DNA of 64,000 nucleotides from Synechococcus sp. KORDI-100 (GCF_000737535.1 NZ_CP006269.1:434001-498000), one strand, 5' to 3'. Shown: positions 28,702 through 39,130, numbered from the stretch's first letter. Made by a program: numbers and translations. The notes: generated from the sequence alone by a model not told the origin.

Positions 28702-29720
28702 GCCGTACGGTTGTCGTCACCGGAGCCGCTGGCTTCATTGGGGCTGCCTTGACGCAACGACTGCTTCAGCAGGGCGATCGCGTTGTTGGTCTTGACAACC
28801 TCAACAGTTATTACGACCCCTCGCTGAAACAGGCACGACTGGATCAGATCCAGGCGATGGCTTCGGAGCAATCCTGGCGATTTGAGTCCATGGCCCTTGA
28901 GGAGGGCGAGGCCCTGATGGCGTTGTTCGCTGAGGAGTCACCGCAGGTGGTCGTGAATCTGGCGGCTCAGGCGGGTGTTCGCTACTCGCTTGAGAACCCA
29001 GCCGCTTACATCCAGAGCAACCTTGTCGGTTTCGGGCACGTTCTTGAAGGGTGCCGCCACCATGGCGTGCGGCACTTGGTGTACGCCTCAAGCAGTTCGG
29101 TGTACGGGGGCAACCGCAATCTCCCGTTTCATGAGCGGCAGCCCGTGAATCATCCCGTCAGTCTTTACGCGGCCAGCAAAAAGGCCAATGAACTGATGGC
29201 GCACACCTACAGCCACCTTTATGGCTTGCCGGCCACCGGTCTGCGCTTCTTCACGGTGTATGGCCCATGGGGACGCCCGGATATGGCGCCGATGTTGTTC
29301 GCACGGGCCATCCTCGCCGGCGAGCCGATCAAGGTGTTCAATCACGGTCGGATGCAGCGGGACTTCACCTATATCGACGACATCGTGGAGGGGGTGCTTC
29401 GCTGCTGCGACAAACCCGCAACCGCCGACCCCCTGTTTGATCCGCTGAATCCCGACCCGGCAACAGCTGCAGCTCCCCATCGGGTGTTCAACATCGGCAA
29501 CAGCCAACCAACTCCCCTGCTGCGATTCATTGAAGTGATGGAAAAGGCGTTGGGGCGTGAGGCGATCAAGACCTTTCAGCCCATGCAGCCAGGGGATGTG
29601 GTGGCGACGGCCGCCGATACACAGGCGCTGGAGGACTGGGTGGGCTTCCGACCATCAACATCGATTGAGGTTGGCGTTGCGCGTTTTGCTCGCTGGTATC
29701 GGGACTTTTATGCGGTCTGA
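28698..29720 (+). CDS. UDP-glucuronate 4-epimerase-like SDR enzyme
   Basis: A 340-residue extended SDR with a GTG start overlapping the ugd stop (GTGA). VVTGAAGFIGAALTQRLL is the NAD-binding loop, YASSSSVYGGN carries the catalytic Ser, and SLYAASKKANELMAH is the YxxxK motif. GLDNLNSYYDPSLKQARL and RFFTVYGPWGRPDMAP are typical of GAE-type UDP-glucuronate 4-epimerases. It most likely makes UDP-galacturonate, giving the operon two products, xylose and galacturonate donors. A UDP-galactose epimerase role is less likely given galE at 17515 and the position after ugd. Confidence 0.9.
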   Translation: MSRTVVVTGAAGFIGAALTQRLLQQGDRVVGLDNLNSYYDPSLKQARLDQIQAMASEQSWRFESMALEEGEALMALFAEESPQVVVNLAAQAGVRYSLENPAAYIQSNLVGFGHVLEGCRHHGVRHLVYASSSSVYGGNRNLPFHERQPVNHPVSLYAASKKANELMAHTYSHLYGLPATGLRFFTVYGPWGRPDMAPMLFARAILAGEPIKVFNHGRMQRDFTYIDDIVEGVLRCCDKPATADPLFDPLNPDPATAAAPHRVFNIGNSQPTPLLRFIEVMEKALGREAIKTFQPMQPGDVVATAADTQALEDWVGFRPSTSIEVGVARFARWYRDFYAV

Positions 29721-29779
29721 TCGATGGTTCATTAATCGGTGATCGGCAACCTCGGCGCGCAAACCTTCCGTCATTGCAT

Positions 29780-29805
29780 AAAAAAATCGGCCCCATGGCC
29801 GATTT
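29780..29805 (-). terminator. Rho-independent terminator of the rub-ycf48-psbEFLJ transcript
   Basis: A perfect 9-bp stem (bases 29784-29792 pairing with 29797-29805) encloses a 4-base loop. On the minus strand it is followed by a run of T residues (complement of the A run at 29780-29786). It lies 64 bp after the psbJ stop. On the plus strand the hairpin is followed by only three T residues, so it would be a weak terminator for the UDP-sugar operon. Confidence 0.85.
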
Positions 29806-29868
29806 GGAAACCATGAGCTGATTGTCAACCGACCATCAGCCAATCGAACAAATGTGATCGAGCTCTGA

Positions 29869-30069
29869 TCAGGCCGAACCGACACCGGTGTAGGAGCCGT
29901 AGAAGAACAGGCCAACCACAAACAGAACGGCCATTCCACCTGCTGTAGCGACAAGCCACAGAGGAAGAACGCCTTCGGTCCAGCGGGAGCGCCATGGAAC
30001 AGCAGGGCGACCATCCGGTAAACGATCAGGGATGCGACCGTCGGGGAAGGGAGATTTCTTTCCGCTCAT
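29869..30069 (-). CDS. psbJ: Photosystem II protein J
   Basis: A 66-residue thylakoid membrane protein. The hydrophilic N-terminus ([20 protein letters not shown]) is followed by one membrane helix ([20 protein letters not shown]) and the conserved C-terminus [11 protein letters not shown]. PsbJ tunes electron transfer around the plastoquinone sites and assembly of photosystem II. It is the last gene of psbEFLJ, 11 bp after psbL and before a clear terminator. The N-terminus is longer than that of plant PsbJ (about 40 residues), as is usual in marine picocyanobacteria. Confidence 0.96.
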   Translation of the reverse strand: MSGKKSPFPDGRIPDRLPDGRPAVPWRSRWTEGVLPLWLVATAGGMAVLFVVGLFFYGSYTGVGSA

Positions 30070-30080
30070 GAACTCAGACC

Positions 30081-30200
30081 TCAGTTAAAGAAGTAGCTGG
30101 AGAACAGAACTCCGGTTGTGAACACAAAAAGCAGCCCCAGGAAGAGACTTGTGCGGTTCAGCTCAACCGGAAGATTGTTCGGGTTGGGATTGCGTTCCAT
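30081..30200 (-). CDS. psbL: Photosystem II protein L
   Basis: A 39-residue protein beginning [20 protein letters not shown] and ending FSSYFFN, with one membrane helix between. The length and both termini match PsbL of oxygenic phototrophs. It supports the plastoquinone region and dimer stability of photosystem II. It lies 9 bp after psbF and 11 bp before psbJ on the same strand. Confidence 0.96.
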   Translation of the reverse strand: MERNPNPNNLPVELNRTSLFLGLLFVFTTGVLFSSYFFN

Positions 30201-30209
30201 TGGTGTGGA

Positions 30210-30347
30210 TCAGCGTCGGATGAACTGCATCGCGGCGAGGGCGCCGAGGAAGAAGACCGTTGGAACACCAAGGGTGTGTACGGCAAGCCAGCGCACCGTG
30301 AAAATCGGGTAGTTGCGCGGCGTGGTGGACATGGGGGCCTGTGTCAT
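30210..30347 (-). CDS. psbF: Cytochrome b559 subunit beta
   Basis: A 45-residue single-helix protein. The N-terminus is [20 protein letters not shown]; the heme-ligating His is in [17 protein letters not shown], and it ends AAMQFIRR. With PsbE it binds the b559 heme in the photosystem II core. It starts 3 bp after the psbE stop. Confidence 0.97.
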   Translation of the reverse strand: MTQAPMSTTPRNYPIFTVRWLAVHTLGVPTVFFLGALAAMQFIRR

Positions 30348-30350
30348 GGC

Positions 30351-30599
30351 TTATTTCAAGCGAACATCAAGTTGAGATTTGCCCTCATAACGCTGGCTCA
30401 CAACAGGAGCCTTGCTTTCAGTCGCCTGGAAGTAAGCGTCAGGACGAGGAGTGCCGAATGCGTCATAGGCAAGGCCCGTGGACACAAACAGGAATCCAGC
30501 CAAAAAAATTGCCGGAAGAGTCACGGCGTGAATCACCCAGTAGCGGATGCTCGTGATGATTTCGAAGAACGGGCGTTCTCCTGTAGAGCCTGCAGCCAT
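30351..30599 (-). CDS. psbE: Cytochrome b559 subunit alpha
   Basis: An 82-residue protein. The segment [20 protein letters not shown] holds the membrane helix and heme-ligating His. [13 protein letters not shown] follows on the lumenal side. It is essential for assembly of the photosystem II reaction centre. It is the first gene of psbEFLJ and lies downstream of ycf48, the usual cyanobacterial order. Confidence 0.97.
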   Translation of the reverse strand: MAAGSTGERPFFEIITSIRYWVIHAVTLPAIFLAGFLFVSTGLAYDAFGTPRPDAYFQATESKAPVVSQRYEGKSQLDVRLK

Positions 30600-30670
30600 G
30601 GCCTCGGGCGTATCAGCCCGGAGATCTTAAAGGGCTGTCCAGGGTGGTCGTCGGAGCGGGTCCTCTCCAG

Positions 30671-31672
30671 TTACACAGCGTTGCCGATCCAACGCAGCAG
30701 ATTGCCTCGCTCGCCGAGGACGAAGGCGTGCTCCCCTTCCAGAACGATGCGGGTGAAATTGCTCGGTTGGCGGTCTCCGACTGGGTCGATCTCCCAGTTG
30801 TCGCCGTCGTCATGACTGACCAGAAGGGTGCCGTTGCCTCCGCCGGCCCAGATGTCCCCTTTTTCATCCCATGCCATGTCCAAATAGCCGTAACCATTGG
30901 TGATCGGAATGATGGGCTTGCTCCAGCTTTCAAGATCGCCGGGATCATCGTTGAAACGGATCTGAGCACCACGAGCCACCATCCAGAGATTTCCGTCAGG
31001 TTGGTATCCAATGCTCTGCAGTCGCTGGCTGCTGACGCGTTGATGCACCTGCCACACAGCATCGCCAGGTTCCCAGGTGGCATAGAAATTGCCGAGGCTG
31101 CTCACACTCACGTAGCTGCCGTCTTCGCTGCGGCGCAGATCACGCACGGCTCCAGCGGCATCGGTCACCCTCGCCTCCCAGCTTCCACCCCCGTCATGGG
31201 TCTCGTAGACAGCTCCGACATTGGTAGCCAGTTCTGCGGTGTTGGAGCTCAGGGCAGTGATCAGATACGGCTCACCGGGCAGCTTCGTGTCGAGGAACAG
31301 ACGAGTCCAGTTCTGACCGCCATCGGTGCTGTGCATCAGCAGGCCGGGTTGTCCAGCGATCCACCCTTCCTGACCCTTGAAATCAATGCTGATGAGCCGA
31401 AAGTTTTCTTCGTCCGGTAGGTCGAGGCTGCGTTCGTTCCAGCTCCGGCCTGCGTCATCAGTTTCCTGAATCATCCGGTTGCTGCCGACCAGAAAGCCGT
31501 GGTTCGCATCAGTGAAAGCCACATCCAGAGGATTGGCCTGGGTCTTCAGGATCTGGGCCTCCCAGGGACTGGCGGCGGCGATGGGCAGTTTCGTGGTGAC
31601 GCAGCCGCTGAGGCTGACGCCGAGCACCATCACGAGCACCAGATTGACGATCGAGGACAGCAGTCTGTTCAT
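30671..31672 (-). CDS. ycf48: Photosystem II assembly factor Ycf48 (HCF136)
   Basis: A 333-residue protein from the ATG at 31672. The N-terminal hydrophobic stretch ends in LSGCVTT, a lipobox, so it is predicted to be a lumenal or periplasmic lipoprotein. Repeated blade motifs such as AFTDANHGFLVGSNRMI, EGWIAGQPGLLMHSTDGGQ and GDIWAGGGNGTLLVSHDDGD mark the seven-bladed propeller. The protein binds pre-D1 during photosystem II assembly and repair. It lies between rubredoxin (11 bp upstream) and psbE, the conserved assembly cluster. Confidence 0.95.
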   Translation of the reverse strand: MNRLLSSIVNLVLVMVLGVSLSGCVTTKLPIAAASPWEAQILKTQANPLDVAFTDANHGFLVGSNRMIQETDDAGRSWNERSLDLPDEENFRLISIDFKGQEGWIAGQPGLLMHSTDGGQNWTRLFLDTKLPGEPYLITALSSNTAELATNVGAVYETHDGGGSWEARVTDAAGAVRDLRRSEDGSYVSVSSLGNFYATWEPGDAVWQVHQRVSSQRLQSIGYQPDGNLWMVARGAQIRFNDDPGDLESWSKPIIPITNGYGYLDMAWDEKGDIWAGGGNGTLLVSHDDGDNWEIDPVGDRQPSNFTRIVLEGEHAFVLGERGNLLRWIGNAV

Positions 31673-31683
31673 GGCTGAGCTGG

Positions 31684-32088
31684 TCAACGGAGGGAATAAA
31701 GCGACAGGAAGAAGGCAAAGGCCAGAGCCAGACTTCCGAAAATCAGAACGTTCTTCTGACCCGGTGTCAGCCGGTTCACGCCGAGGCCGTAATTGAGGTT
31801 CTCCTCAAAGCCACTGGCTTTGGCACGGGGACCGATATCGCGAAAGGCCGGAACCCTGCTGCGACAAACCGGGCAGCGGAAGCTCAGGGGATCAAGGTCC
31901 TCAAAAGCCGTGCCGGCAGCGATTCCGACCTTTTTGACACCTTCATCGGGGTCGTAGACGTAGCCGCAACTGCGGCACTCATAACGGTGGGTGCGTGGAT
32001 CGCTCTCGGGTTCCGCTGCGGCAGCTGCCTCCGCTGCGATCTCGGGCGAGGCGCTCGTGTCCTCAACGGACTGAATCTCGTCGCTCAC
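31684..32088 (-). CDS. rubA: Membrane-anchored rubredoxin
   Basis: A 134-residue protein. An acidic, Ala-rich N-terminal extension is followed by the rubredoxin domain with two metal-binding knuckles, CRSCGYVYDPDEG and FRCPVCRSRVPAF, whose four Cys bind one iron. A C-terminal hydrophobic segment (VLIFGSLALAFAFFLSLY) anchors it to the thylakoid. RubA is needed for photosystem II (and possibly photosystem I) assembly. It heads the rub-ycf48-psbEFLJ gene set and is divergent from ndhC. Confidence 0.95.
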   Translation of the reverse strand: MSDEIQSVEDTSASPEIAAEAAAAAEPESDPRTHRYECRSCGYVYDPDEGVKKVGIAAGTAFEDLDPLSFRCPVCRSRVPAFRDIGPRAKASGFEENLNYGLGVNRLTPGQKNVLIFGSLALAFAFFLSLYSLR

Positions 32089-32172
32089 CGCAGTGATGTC
32101 ATGCCAAATGACTCTATCGGCGTCACCTGCAGTCAGTGAGTGCCAGACTGCCCAACGATGATGGGGACGCCC

Positions 32173-32535
32173 ATGTTCGCCCTGCCCGGTTACGACGCCT
32201 TTCTTGGCTTTCTTCTAATCGCCGCTGCCGTTCCGGCGCTGGCGCTGATCACCAACAAACTGCTGGCTCCCAGGAGCCGAGCCGGTGAGCGTCAGCTCAC
32301 GTACGAATCAGGCATGGAACCGATCGGTGGGGCCTGGATTCAGTTCAACATCCGCTACTACATGTTTGCCCTGGTCTTCGTCATCTTTGACGTGGAGACC
32401 GTTTTTCTCTATCCATGGGCCGTCGCGTTTCATCGATTGGGGCTTCTGGCCTTCATCGAAGCGCTGATTTTCATCGCCATCCTGCTAGTGGCTCTGGCCT
32501 ACGCCTGGCGCAAGGGTGCCCTCGAGTGGAGCTGA
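32173..32535 (+). CDS. ndhC: NAD(P)H-quinone oxidoreductase subunit 3
   Basis: A 120-residue membrane subunit of the photosynthetic NDH-1 complex. The start at 32173 ([16 protein letters not shown]) matches the family; earlier in-frame codons from 32140 are unlikely. [20 protein letters not shown] and [18 protein letters not shown] are the conserved loop and second helix. The complex supports cyclic electron flow, respiration and CO2 uptake. It is the first gene of ndhC-ndhK-ndhJ, with 3 bp to ndhK. Confidence 0.96.
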   Translation: MFALPGYDAFLGFLLIAAAVPALALITNKLLAPRSRAGERQLTYESGMEPIGGAWIQFNIRYYMFALVFVIFDVETVFLYPWAVAFHRLGLLAFIEALIFIAILLVALAYAWRKGALEWS

Positions 32536-32538
32536 GCC

Positions 32539-33276
32539 ATGACTGAACCTTCAACCCCTTCCATCACAGCAGTCCGCGATCTGCGGGAAACGACCTGTGG
32601 TCCTGTCGGTGCCCCGCAGGTCACAACAGATCTCAGCGAGAACGTCATCCTCACGAGTCTGGATGATCTGCACAACTGGGCCCGTCTGAGCAGCCTCTGG
32701 CCGCTGCTTTACGGAACGGCCTGTTGCTTCATTGAGTTTGCAGCCCTGATTGGTTCCCGCTTCGATTTCGACCGGTTTGGATTGGTGCCCAGAAGCTCAC
32801 CGAGACAGGCTGATCTGCTGATCGTGGCAGGCACGGTCACCATGAAAATGGCCCCTGCCCTCGTGCGTCTCTACGAGCAGATGCCAGAGCCGAAATACGT
32901 GATCGCCATGGGTGCATGCACGATCACCGGTGGCATGTTCAGTGCCGACTCAACAACAGCGGTGCGGGGAGTCGACAAATTGATCCCTGTTGATCTATAC
33001 CTGCCGGGATGCCCACCCAGGCCTGAGTCGATCTTCGATGCCGTGATCAAGCTCCGCAAGAAAGTGGGCAACGATTCCATCGCCGAGCGTTATCAGCATC
33101 AGCAGACGCATCGTTACTTCACGGTGTCGCACCAGATGAAACGGGTCGAGCCAGCTGTGACCGGCGAGTACCTGCGGGCGGATTCACAACGCGAGGCTCT
33201 GGCTGCAGCTCCCGGCCAGGCTCTGAAGACGGATGCGGCCGTTCTCACCCCTGCTGCTGAACCAGTTGAGTCATGA
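32539..33276 (+). CDS. ndhK: NAD(P)H-quinone oxidoreductase subunit K
   Basis: A 245-residue peripheral subunit carrying the N2-type [4Fe-4S] cluster. Ligands are in the segments GTACCFIEF (Cys pair), [10 protein letters not shown] and [10 protein letters not shown]. It passes electrons toward plastoquinone at the arm-membrane junction. The C-terminus after about residue 200 is variable and Ala/Glu-rich. The stop overlaps ndhJ by 4 bp. Confidence 0.96.
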   Translation: MTEPSTPSITAVRDLRETTCGPVGAPQVTTDLSENVILTSLDDLHNWARLSSLWPLLYGTACCFIEFAALIGSRFDFDRFGLVPRSSPRQADLLIVAGTVTMKMAPALVRLYEQMPEPKYVIAMGACTITGGMFSADSTTAVRGVDKLIPVDLYLPGCPPRPESIFDAVIKLRKKVGNDSIAERYQHQQTHRYFTVSHQMKRVEPAVTGEYLRADSQREALAAAPGQALKTDAAVLTPAAEPVES

Positions 33277-33839
33277 CTGAATCCCCAGCAAAGACCCCTG
33301 ATCCAGACAACGACTCCAGTGCTGTCGTTGCCTCCGAGCCTGGTGCGGTGAGCCAGTGGCTGAGTCAGCAGGGCTTCGAGCATGCTTCGCTCGACTCAGA
33401 TCACGTCGGCGTGGAGCAGGTCGGTGTGGACGCTCCGATGTTGCCCATCATTGCGGCGGCACTGAAAGCCAATGGCTTCGACTATCTGCAGGTGCAGGGT
33501 GGATACGACGAAGGTCCAGGCAAACAGCTTGTCTGCTTCTACCACTTCCTGGCCATGGCTGAGCAGGTTGATGCTTTGGCGAAGTCCTCTGACGTCAAGC
33601 TCCGCGAAGTTCGTCTGAAGGTGTTCCTCGACCGAGAAGGCAAACCAACCCTTCCATCCATTTATGGTCTGTTCCGTGGTGCGGACTGGCAGGAACGTGA
33701 GACGTTCGACATGTACGGCATCCAGTTCGAGGGTCATCCACATCCAAAGCGCCTCCTGATGCCGGAAGACTGGAAGGGATGGCCACTGCGCAAGGATTAC
33801 ATCCAACCGGACTTTTACGAGCTTCAGGACGCCTACTGA
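33273..33839 (+). CDS. ndhJ: NAD(P)H-quinone oxidoreductase subunit J
   Basis: A 188-residue NuoC/30-kDa-type subunit. An acidic N-terminal extension precedes the core. [20 protein letters not shown], then [19 protein letters not shown] and [16 protein letters not shown] are the family signatures. It belongs to the hydrophilic arm of NDH-1. The ATG overlaps the ndhK stop, and the 3' end overlaps the convergent yvcK-like gene by 7 bp. Confidence 0.96.
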   Translation: MTESPAKTPDPDNDSSAVVASEPGAVSQWLSQQGFEHASLDSDHVGVEQVGVDAPMLPIIAAALKANGFDYLQVQGGYDEGPGKQLVCFYHFLAMAEQVDALAKSSDVKLREVRLKVFLDREGKPTLPSIYGLFRGADWQERETFDMYGIQFEGHPHPKRLLMPEDWKGWPLRKDYIQPDFYELQDAY

Positions 33840-35239
33840 TCGCGCCCGCTCGCATCGCGACGATGTTTTCGGTAAAAACGCATCACAGCCAAGGCCAGGC
33901 TTCGTGGGTCATGGCGAAGCGTTGCTGTGGGTCTCGCTCCCTGCAACGGTGCCTGCATGACGTCGTACCCATCCTGACGCAGGCTGTCGAGATTGCAGAT
34001 CACCGGGTCAGCGCCCCGGGATCGGTAGTGGTCCACCAGGGGTGATGATCCGAGATCATCCTGAGCCAGAACAGCCGTGAACAAACGGCGGCTGATGCCG
34101 ATGCTGGCGAGTTGAGCCTCGATCGCCCGCAGATGTCCGCTGACATCAAGGCCGTCCGTCTCTCCCGGTTGGGTCATCAGATTGCAGATGTAGAGCCTCG
34201 GGGCGCGACTGGCCTGGATGGCTGACACAAGCTCTGGAACCAGAAGGTTGGGCAGCAGGGAGGTGTACAGACTGCCCGGCCCGAGCAGGATCAGATCGGC
34301 ATTGGCGATGGCTTCGAGAGCTCTCGGAAGGGCTGGTGGACGCTCCGGCAGGCAGCCAAGGCGCACGATCGGGCTCGGGGCCTTGCCGATATTGCTTTCG
34401 CCCTCGATGCGATCTCCGTTTTCCAGTTCCGCCCAGAGGCGCACATCAACGTTGGTGGCGGGAACAACCTGGCCTTGAACCGCCAGCACTCGACTGGAGG
34501 CAGTAATGGCCGTTTCCAGGTTGCCGGTGATCGCCGTCAGGGCGGAGAGGAACAGGTTTCCAAAGCTGTGTCCCTCGAGACCACTGCCAGCGGAGAAGCG
34601 GTACTGAAACAGGCGCGTCAGCAGGGGTTCTTCCGTCGAAAGAGCGGCGAGGCAGTTGCGGATGTCTCCCGGCGGCAGTACGCCCAACTCTCTGCGAAGC
34701 ACCCCGCTGCTGCCGCCGTCATCGGCCACGGTGACGATCGCGGTGATGTGACTGCTGTACCGCTTCAGCCCGCTCAGCAGGGTCGACAGACCTGTGCCGC
34801 CGCCGATCGCGACAATGCTGGGTCCGCGGTTGAGACGGCTCTTGGCGCGCAGCGCGTCCACCAGGATCGTGTCCTTGTCTGGGACAAGGGCGCGCTGAAT
34901 CGACCCGAAGCTGCGGCTCTGGCCCCAGAGCAGAAGACCGATGCCCAACAGCACCACAAGGGGACCGGTGATCTCCCTTGGCAGCACCGCGGTGATGAAG
35001 CTGAGAAACCAGCTCAGGGTTTCCAGGATCCAGTAGATGGGCTTCAGATCTGCCCAGACCGCTGCTCCAAGCAGGGCCATGAGCAGGCCAAGGCCTGAGG
35101 TGAGTACCCAGCGCTTCACCACGAGACCGGGCTGCAGCCAGCGCACGGCGCGGCGGGAGCGCGTCAGCAGATCGCGCCGCCGCTGGTCTCTCAGCGCCTT
35201 GGCTTGTCGTTTTCTGCTCTGCGTGGTCACAGGCGCCAA
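33833..35239 (-). CDS. YvcK/CofD-like family protein (gluconeogenesis factor-like)
   Basis: A 468-residue protein with two N-terminal hydrophobic segments (about residues 44-65 and 75-105), followed by the YvcK core. [35 protein letters not shown] and [13 protein letters not shown] are the phosphate and nucleotide-sugar-binding signatures. In Bacillus YvcK binds UDP-sugars and affects cell shape and carbon metabolism. The membrane-anchored form is common in cyanobacteria. It diverges from the ABC ATPase gene, whose likely start is 69 bp away. Confidence 0.9.
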   Translation of the reverse strand: MAPVTTQSRKRQAKALRDQRRRDLLTRSRRAVRWLQPGLVVKRWVLTSGLGLLMALLGAAVWADLKPIYWILETLSWFLSFITAVLPREITGPLVVLLGIGLLLWGQSRSFGSIQRALVPDKDTILVDALRAKSRLNRGPSIVAIGGGTGLSTLLSGLKRYSSHITAIVTVADDGGSSGVLRRELGVLPPGDIRNCLAALSTEEPLLTRLFQYRFSAGSGLEGHSFGNLFLSALTAITGNLETAITASSRVLAVQGQVVPATNVDVRLWAELENGDRIEGESNIGKAPSPIVRLGCLPERPPALPRALEAIANADLILLGPGSLYTSLLPNLLVPELVSAIQASRAPRLYICNLMTQPGETDGLDVSGHLRAIEAQLASIGISRRLFTAVLAQDDLGSSPLVDHYRSRGADPVICNLDSLRQDGYDVMQAPLQGARPTATLRHDPRSLALAVMRFYRKHRRDASGRDQ

Positions 35240-35307
35240 GAAGCGTGAAGGCAGGGCGTCGCCTGAACTGTACGGAGATTGTCGACTCGAGCCAGGATGT
35301 GGCCCAA

Positions 35308-36105
35308 ATGACGCGTCCCGCTGTGACCGAGTCCCAACCGGTGGTCGAGATGTGCGACCTAACGATGCAGTGGGGGTCGCGGCGTGTTCTGGACGCCGTC
35401 AACCTGGCGATGCAGCCCGGAGAGCGACTGGCGGTGGTGGGGCCATCTGGAGCCGGAAAATCCACGGTGCTGAGACTGCTGGCCGGGCTGCAGATGCCCA
35501 CGGAGGGAGAACTGCGCCTGTTTGGAAAGCGTCAGAGTTATCTGCGCCTTGACCAGGACAATCCCCCCGACGTGCGCCTGGTGTTTCAGAACCCCGCCTT
35601 GCTGGCGTCGCTCACGGTCGGTGAAAACGTTGGTTTTCTGCTCCGCAAAAAGGGTGGATTGTCCGATCAGGAGATCGCTGAACGCGTCGAGGCCTGCCTG
35701 GAGGAAGTGGGCCTTTTTGATGTGGCGGATCAGTATCCGGGGGAGCTGAGTGGCGGGATGCAGAAACGTGTGAGTTTTGCCCGGGCTCTGATCGACGATC
35801 CGCAGCGCAGCGATCAGACCATGCCGTTGTTGCTGTACGACGAACCCACGGCCGGACTGGACCCCGTGGCGTCCACTAGAATTGAGGATCTGATTGTGAA
35901 AACCACCACCGTGGCCAGGGGCTGCTCTGTGGTAGTCAGCCATGTGCGCAGCACAATCGAGCGCTCGGCTGAGCGGGTGGTGATGGTTTATGGAGGTCAC
36001 TTCCAGTGGCAGGGCTCGGTGGAGGAGTTCCGCAGTTCGGACAACCCGTTTGTTGAACAGTTCAGGACCGGTAGCCTGCGCGGACCGATGCAGCCTGCGC
36101 ACTGA
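35308..36105 (+). CDS. ABC transporter ATP-binding protein, MlaF-like
   Basis: A 265-residue ATPase from the ATG at 35308, chosen over a start at 35245 because homologous N-termini begin shortly before the first strand. Walker A is VGPSGAGKSTVLRLLAG, signature LSGGMQKRVSFARAL and Walker B LLLYDEPTAGLDP. The next gene encodes an MCE-domain protein. Together they resemble the MlaFD part of a lipid transporter of the inner or outer envelope (TGD-like in plastids). The MlaE-type permease gene is not adjacent. Confidence 0.9.
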   Translation: MTRPAVTESQPVVEMCDLTMQWGSRRVLDAVNLAMQPGERLAVVGPSGAGKSTVLRLLAGLQMPTEGELRLFGKRQSYLRLDQDNPPDVRLVFQNPALLASLTVGENVGFLLRKKGGLSDQEIAERVEACLEEVGLFDVADQYPGELSGGMQKRVSFARALIDDPQRSDQTMPLLLYDEPTAGLDPVASTRIEDLIVKTTTVARGCSVVVSHVRSTIERSAERVVMVYGGHFQWQGSVEEFRSSDNPFVEQFRTGSLRGPMQPAH

Positions 36106-36111
36106 TTGCCG

Positions 36112-37032
36112 ATGAGACGCAGTGTCCGTGATGCCATCGTCGGTTTCTCAGTCATCGGCGCCATCGTTGGCTTCGCGGCAACGGTGGCCTGGATGCGGGG
36201 CGTTCGTCTTGGTGCGAGTGAGTGGAAAATCACGGCCCAGTTCTCCGATGCATCCGGACTGGCCGAGCGCTCACCGGTCACCTACAGGGGGATCCTTGTC
36301 GGATCGGTGAAGTCGATCCGTGTGACCCCCGGCGCCGTGGTGGCTGACCTGGAGATCAGCCAGGGAGATCTCAGGTTGCCGATGCCCGTGACCGCCACGG
36401 TTGCTCCGGGTTCACTGTTGGGCGGGGATGCTCAGGTGTCTTTGGTGAGCGAGGGTGCAGCGCTGCCGAAGGATGCTCCGATGCCACGTTCTGGACAGTG
36501 CAACCCAGCAAAACAGCTTTGCGACGGTGGCACGATCCGTGGCTTGCAGGCCCCCAGCATCGCCACCGTGACCAGAACGCTTCAGCAGCTGCTATCTGAA
36601 GCCGAAAAGGCCAGGTTGGTGCCAGCTCTGGCCCAATCCACCCGCCAGTTTGAAGACACGGCGAAGGACGCTTCAGAGTTTCTGGCCAATGCCGACCTCA
36701 CGACCAAGGAAATTGATGTGCTCGTGAAGCAACTTCAGACGGAGATTGCAAAAGCTGAGCCGATGATTTCCAATCTCAATGCCGCCACGACCAATGCTGT
36801 GAAGGCATCGGCCCACGTGAACAACATCGTGGCGTCTCTGGACAACCCGGCCACCTTGAATGAGTTACGTCAGACCGCTTACAACGCCAGCCAGCTCACT
36901 GCCAAGATCGATGCAGTTGGCGGCGATGTCGAGAAGTTGACCTCAGACCCGGAATTCATGAAGGGTTTGCGCAACGTCACCATCGGACTTGGTGAGTTGT
37001 TTTCGGAGATTTATCCCGCCGAGACCAATTAG
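36112..37032 (+). CDS. MCE-domain lipid-transport protein, MlaD-like
   Basis: A 306-residue protein with an N-terminal membrane anchor (AIVGFSVIGAIVGFAATVAW). The MCE domain follows (FSDASGLAERSPVTYRGILV, then VADLEISQGDLRLPMP), with a long helical C-terminal part. MCE proteins form hexameric rings that carry lipids across the periplasm, energised by the MlaF-like ATPase. The ATG at 36112 is preferred to the TTG at 36106. It lies 6 bp after the ATPase stop. Confidence 0.9.
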   Translation: MRRSVRDAIVGFSVIGAIVGFAATVAWMRGVRLGASEWKITAQFSDASGLAERSPVTYRGILVGSVKSIRVTPGAVVADLEISQGDLRLPMPVTATVAPGSLLGGDAQVSLVSEGAALPKDAPMPRSGQCNPAKQLCDGGTIRGLQAPSIATVTRTLQQLLSEAEKARLVPALAQSTRQFEDTAKDASEFLANADLTTKEIDVLVKQLQTEIAKAEPMISNLNAATTNAVKASAHVNNIVASLDNPATLNELRQTAYNASQLTAKIDAVGGDVEKLTSDPEFMKGLRNVTIGLGELFSEIYPAETN

Positions 37033-37057
37033 GGCCGTTACTGATTCAAATTCCTCA

Positions 37058-39130
37058 TCAAATCATGCTGATGGCGTCCATCGCCACGGCTGCAATGGCC
37101 TGATCGCTGGCTTTGGGAAGTTGTACGTATCTTCCGCCGGCGGCCTCAGCCAGATCCTTGCCCATACCGCTGCCGATGAATTTCCGCTCTGTGTCAATCA
37201 CCAGCAATTTGATGCCCAGCATGCGGTAGCGCCTCGCGACATCCAGAACTTCCTGCTTGAGGTCGGGTTTGTCCTCGCCCTCCAGCTCCGGCTGACCCAG
37301 GGAGGTGCTGAGTGGAACGTTGCCGCGCCCATCGGTGATCGCCACGACAACCACCTGGCTGAGATCTCCTGTGGCCAGTGCATTGGCGCCGACGCGGGCC
37401 GCCTGGGTCAGGCCATGGGCCAGCGGTGAGCCGCCACCACAGGGCATCGACTCCAGGCGCCTGCGGGCGGCGGTGATCGAGCGCGTGGGAGGCAGCAGCA
37501 CCTCGGCCTGATCACCGCGGAACGGGATCAGGGCCACCTCGTCCCTGTTTTCGTAGGCCTCCGTAAGCAGACGGATCACAGCACCCTTGGCGCTTTGCAT
37601 TCGATTCAGTGCCATCGATCCGCTGGCATCCACCAGGAACACCACCAGCGCTCCGGCCTTGCGCTGCAGCAACTTCGCTCGCAGGTCACTCTCCTCCACG
37701 ATCACCGTCCGTTCCGGTTGCCGTTCGCGGCGCACCTTCTGGTGTGGTGCGGCGGCCCGCAGTGTGGCGTCCACGGCAATGCGCCTGACGGGCCCTCGGG
37801 GCAGCATCGGTTTGACGTAACGGCCGCGGCTGTCGCTCATCACCATCGATCGGCTGCCGCTGCTTCCGCTCTTGCTTTTTGCAGCGTTGAACAGCAACAG
37901 GTCCGGGTCGATGGCCACGGCCTCGGGGTCGAGCATGAATTCCTCCGGGATCGAAGGAGGCGACTGGTCTTCAGGGGTGTCCTCCTCATCGTTGTCCGGC
38001 TCGTCATCGCTGTCATCACGGTCCTCCGGCGGCTCCTGCTCGTCCTCCGGCGGCGTTTCGCCTTCCGGCGGTGGAGGGGGTTCCTGATCCTGCGGTGGGG
38101 GTGGCTCCATCTGCTGATCCGGAGGTGGCAGCTGGGAAGCGCGGGGAGCGATCACCAGGGCCACAGCGACCTGGAGGTCGTCAGCTTCGACTCGATCACG
38201 GCCGCTGAGCGCGGCATTGGCGCGAGCGACCCGCACGGCGTAGAGCTCCGAGCGGTGACCTTCCACGCCACCACGGATGGCTTCGTTGACGAGGTACTGG
38301 ATCTGCTCGCGACTGATCTTCACATCCGGCAGCCATTGGCGCGCGAGCAGCAACTGGGTGGCCAGGGCGTCGGTCTCCTCCGCCCAGGTCTCCGCGAAGG
38401 TGCGGCTGCACTGGCCATGGTTCAACACGGCATTGGTGATCTCCACGCGCTGCTCGGTTGTTACCAACTGGTTGGCGGAGAGGGCGATGGCGAAGCGATC
38501 GAGGAGGTGATCGCGCACGTTGCCTTCCTCCGGGTTGTACGTCGCAATCAGCAAGGGGCGACAGGGATGGCTGAGGCTGAGTCCCTCCCGTTCCACCCGG
38601 TTTTCGCCGCTTCCCACAGCTGCGAGCATCAGGTTGACGATGCCGTCGTCAAGCAGGTTGAGCTCATCGACATAGAGCACGCCACGGTGGGCATCGGCCA
38701 GCAGGCCCGGTTGGAAGACCGAACTGCCGCTGGCCAGTGAGGCGGCCACATCAACGGCGCCCACCAGGCGATCCTCTGTGCTGCCGAGAGGGATCTGAAC
38801 AAAGGGCGCCGGGATGACCTTGGAGGGGGCTTCCCCGCTGATCTGTGCACGGGTGGCCGGGTCCCATTCCTCGGGCGTCTGGGGATCGAGATTGCGTCCC
38901 ACGCTGCTGGTCACATCCAGGATGTCGATCGGTGGCAGCAAGGCGTGCAGACCACGAGCGAGGACGGACTTGCCGGTCCCGCGCCCACCGGCGATCACCA
39001 CCCCGCCGAGGCCTGGGTCGACGGCGGCCAGGAGGAGGGCGAGTTTCAAGGTGCCGTGGCCGGTGATCGCGGCCAGCGGGAAAGCACGGGTTGCCCGGTC
39101 GTCCGTTGCCGCTACACCGCTTGCCACCAT
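37058..39130 (-). CDS. chlD: Magnesium-protoporphyrin IX chelatase subunit D
   Basis: A 690-residue protein from the ATG at 39130; an in-frame ORF reaches 39340 but would cover the folK promoter and start. The N-terminal AAA+ domain shows [17 protein letters not shown] (Walker A) and [16 protein letters not shown] (Walker B). An acidic, Pro-rich linker ([16 protein letters not shown] and following) leads to a C-terminal von Willebrand A domain whose MIDAS motif is [14 protein letters not shown]. With ChlI and ChlH it inserts Mg2+ into protoporphyrin IX, the first step specific to chlorophyll. Confidence 0.96.
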   Translation of the reverse strand: MVASGVAATDDRATRAFPLAAITGHGTLKLALLLAAVDPGLGGVVIAGGRGTGKSVLARGLHALLPPIDILDVTSSVGRNLDPQTPEEWDPATRAQISGEAPSKVIPAPFVQIPLGSTEDRLVGAVDVAASLASGSSVFQPGLLADAHRGVLYVDELNLLDDGIVNLMLAAVGSGENRVEREGLSLSHPCRPLLIATYNPEEGNVRDHLLDRFAIALSANQLVTTEQRVEITNAVLNHGQCSRTFAETWAEETDALATQLLLARQWLPDVKISREQIQYLVNEAIRGGVEGHRSELYAVRVARANAALSGRDRVEADDLQVAVALVIAPRASQLPPPDQQMEPPPPQDQEPPPPPEGETPPEDEQEPPEDRDDSDDEPDNDEEDTPEDQSPPSIPEEFMLDPEAVAIDPDLLLFNAAKSKSGSSGSRSMVMSDSRGRYVKPMLPRGPVRRIAVDATLRAAAPHQKVRRERQPERTVIVEESDLRAKLLQRKAGALVVFLVDASGSMALNRMQSAKGAVIRLLTEAYENRDEVALIPFRGDQAEVLLPPTRSITAARRRLESMPCGGGSPLAHGLTQAARVGANALATGDLSQVVVVAITDGRGNVPLSTSLGQPELEGEDKPDLKQEVLDVARRYRMLGIKLLVIDTERKFIGSGMGKDLAEAAGGRYVQLPKASDQAIAAVAMDAISMI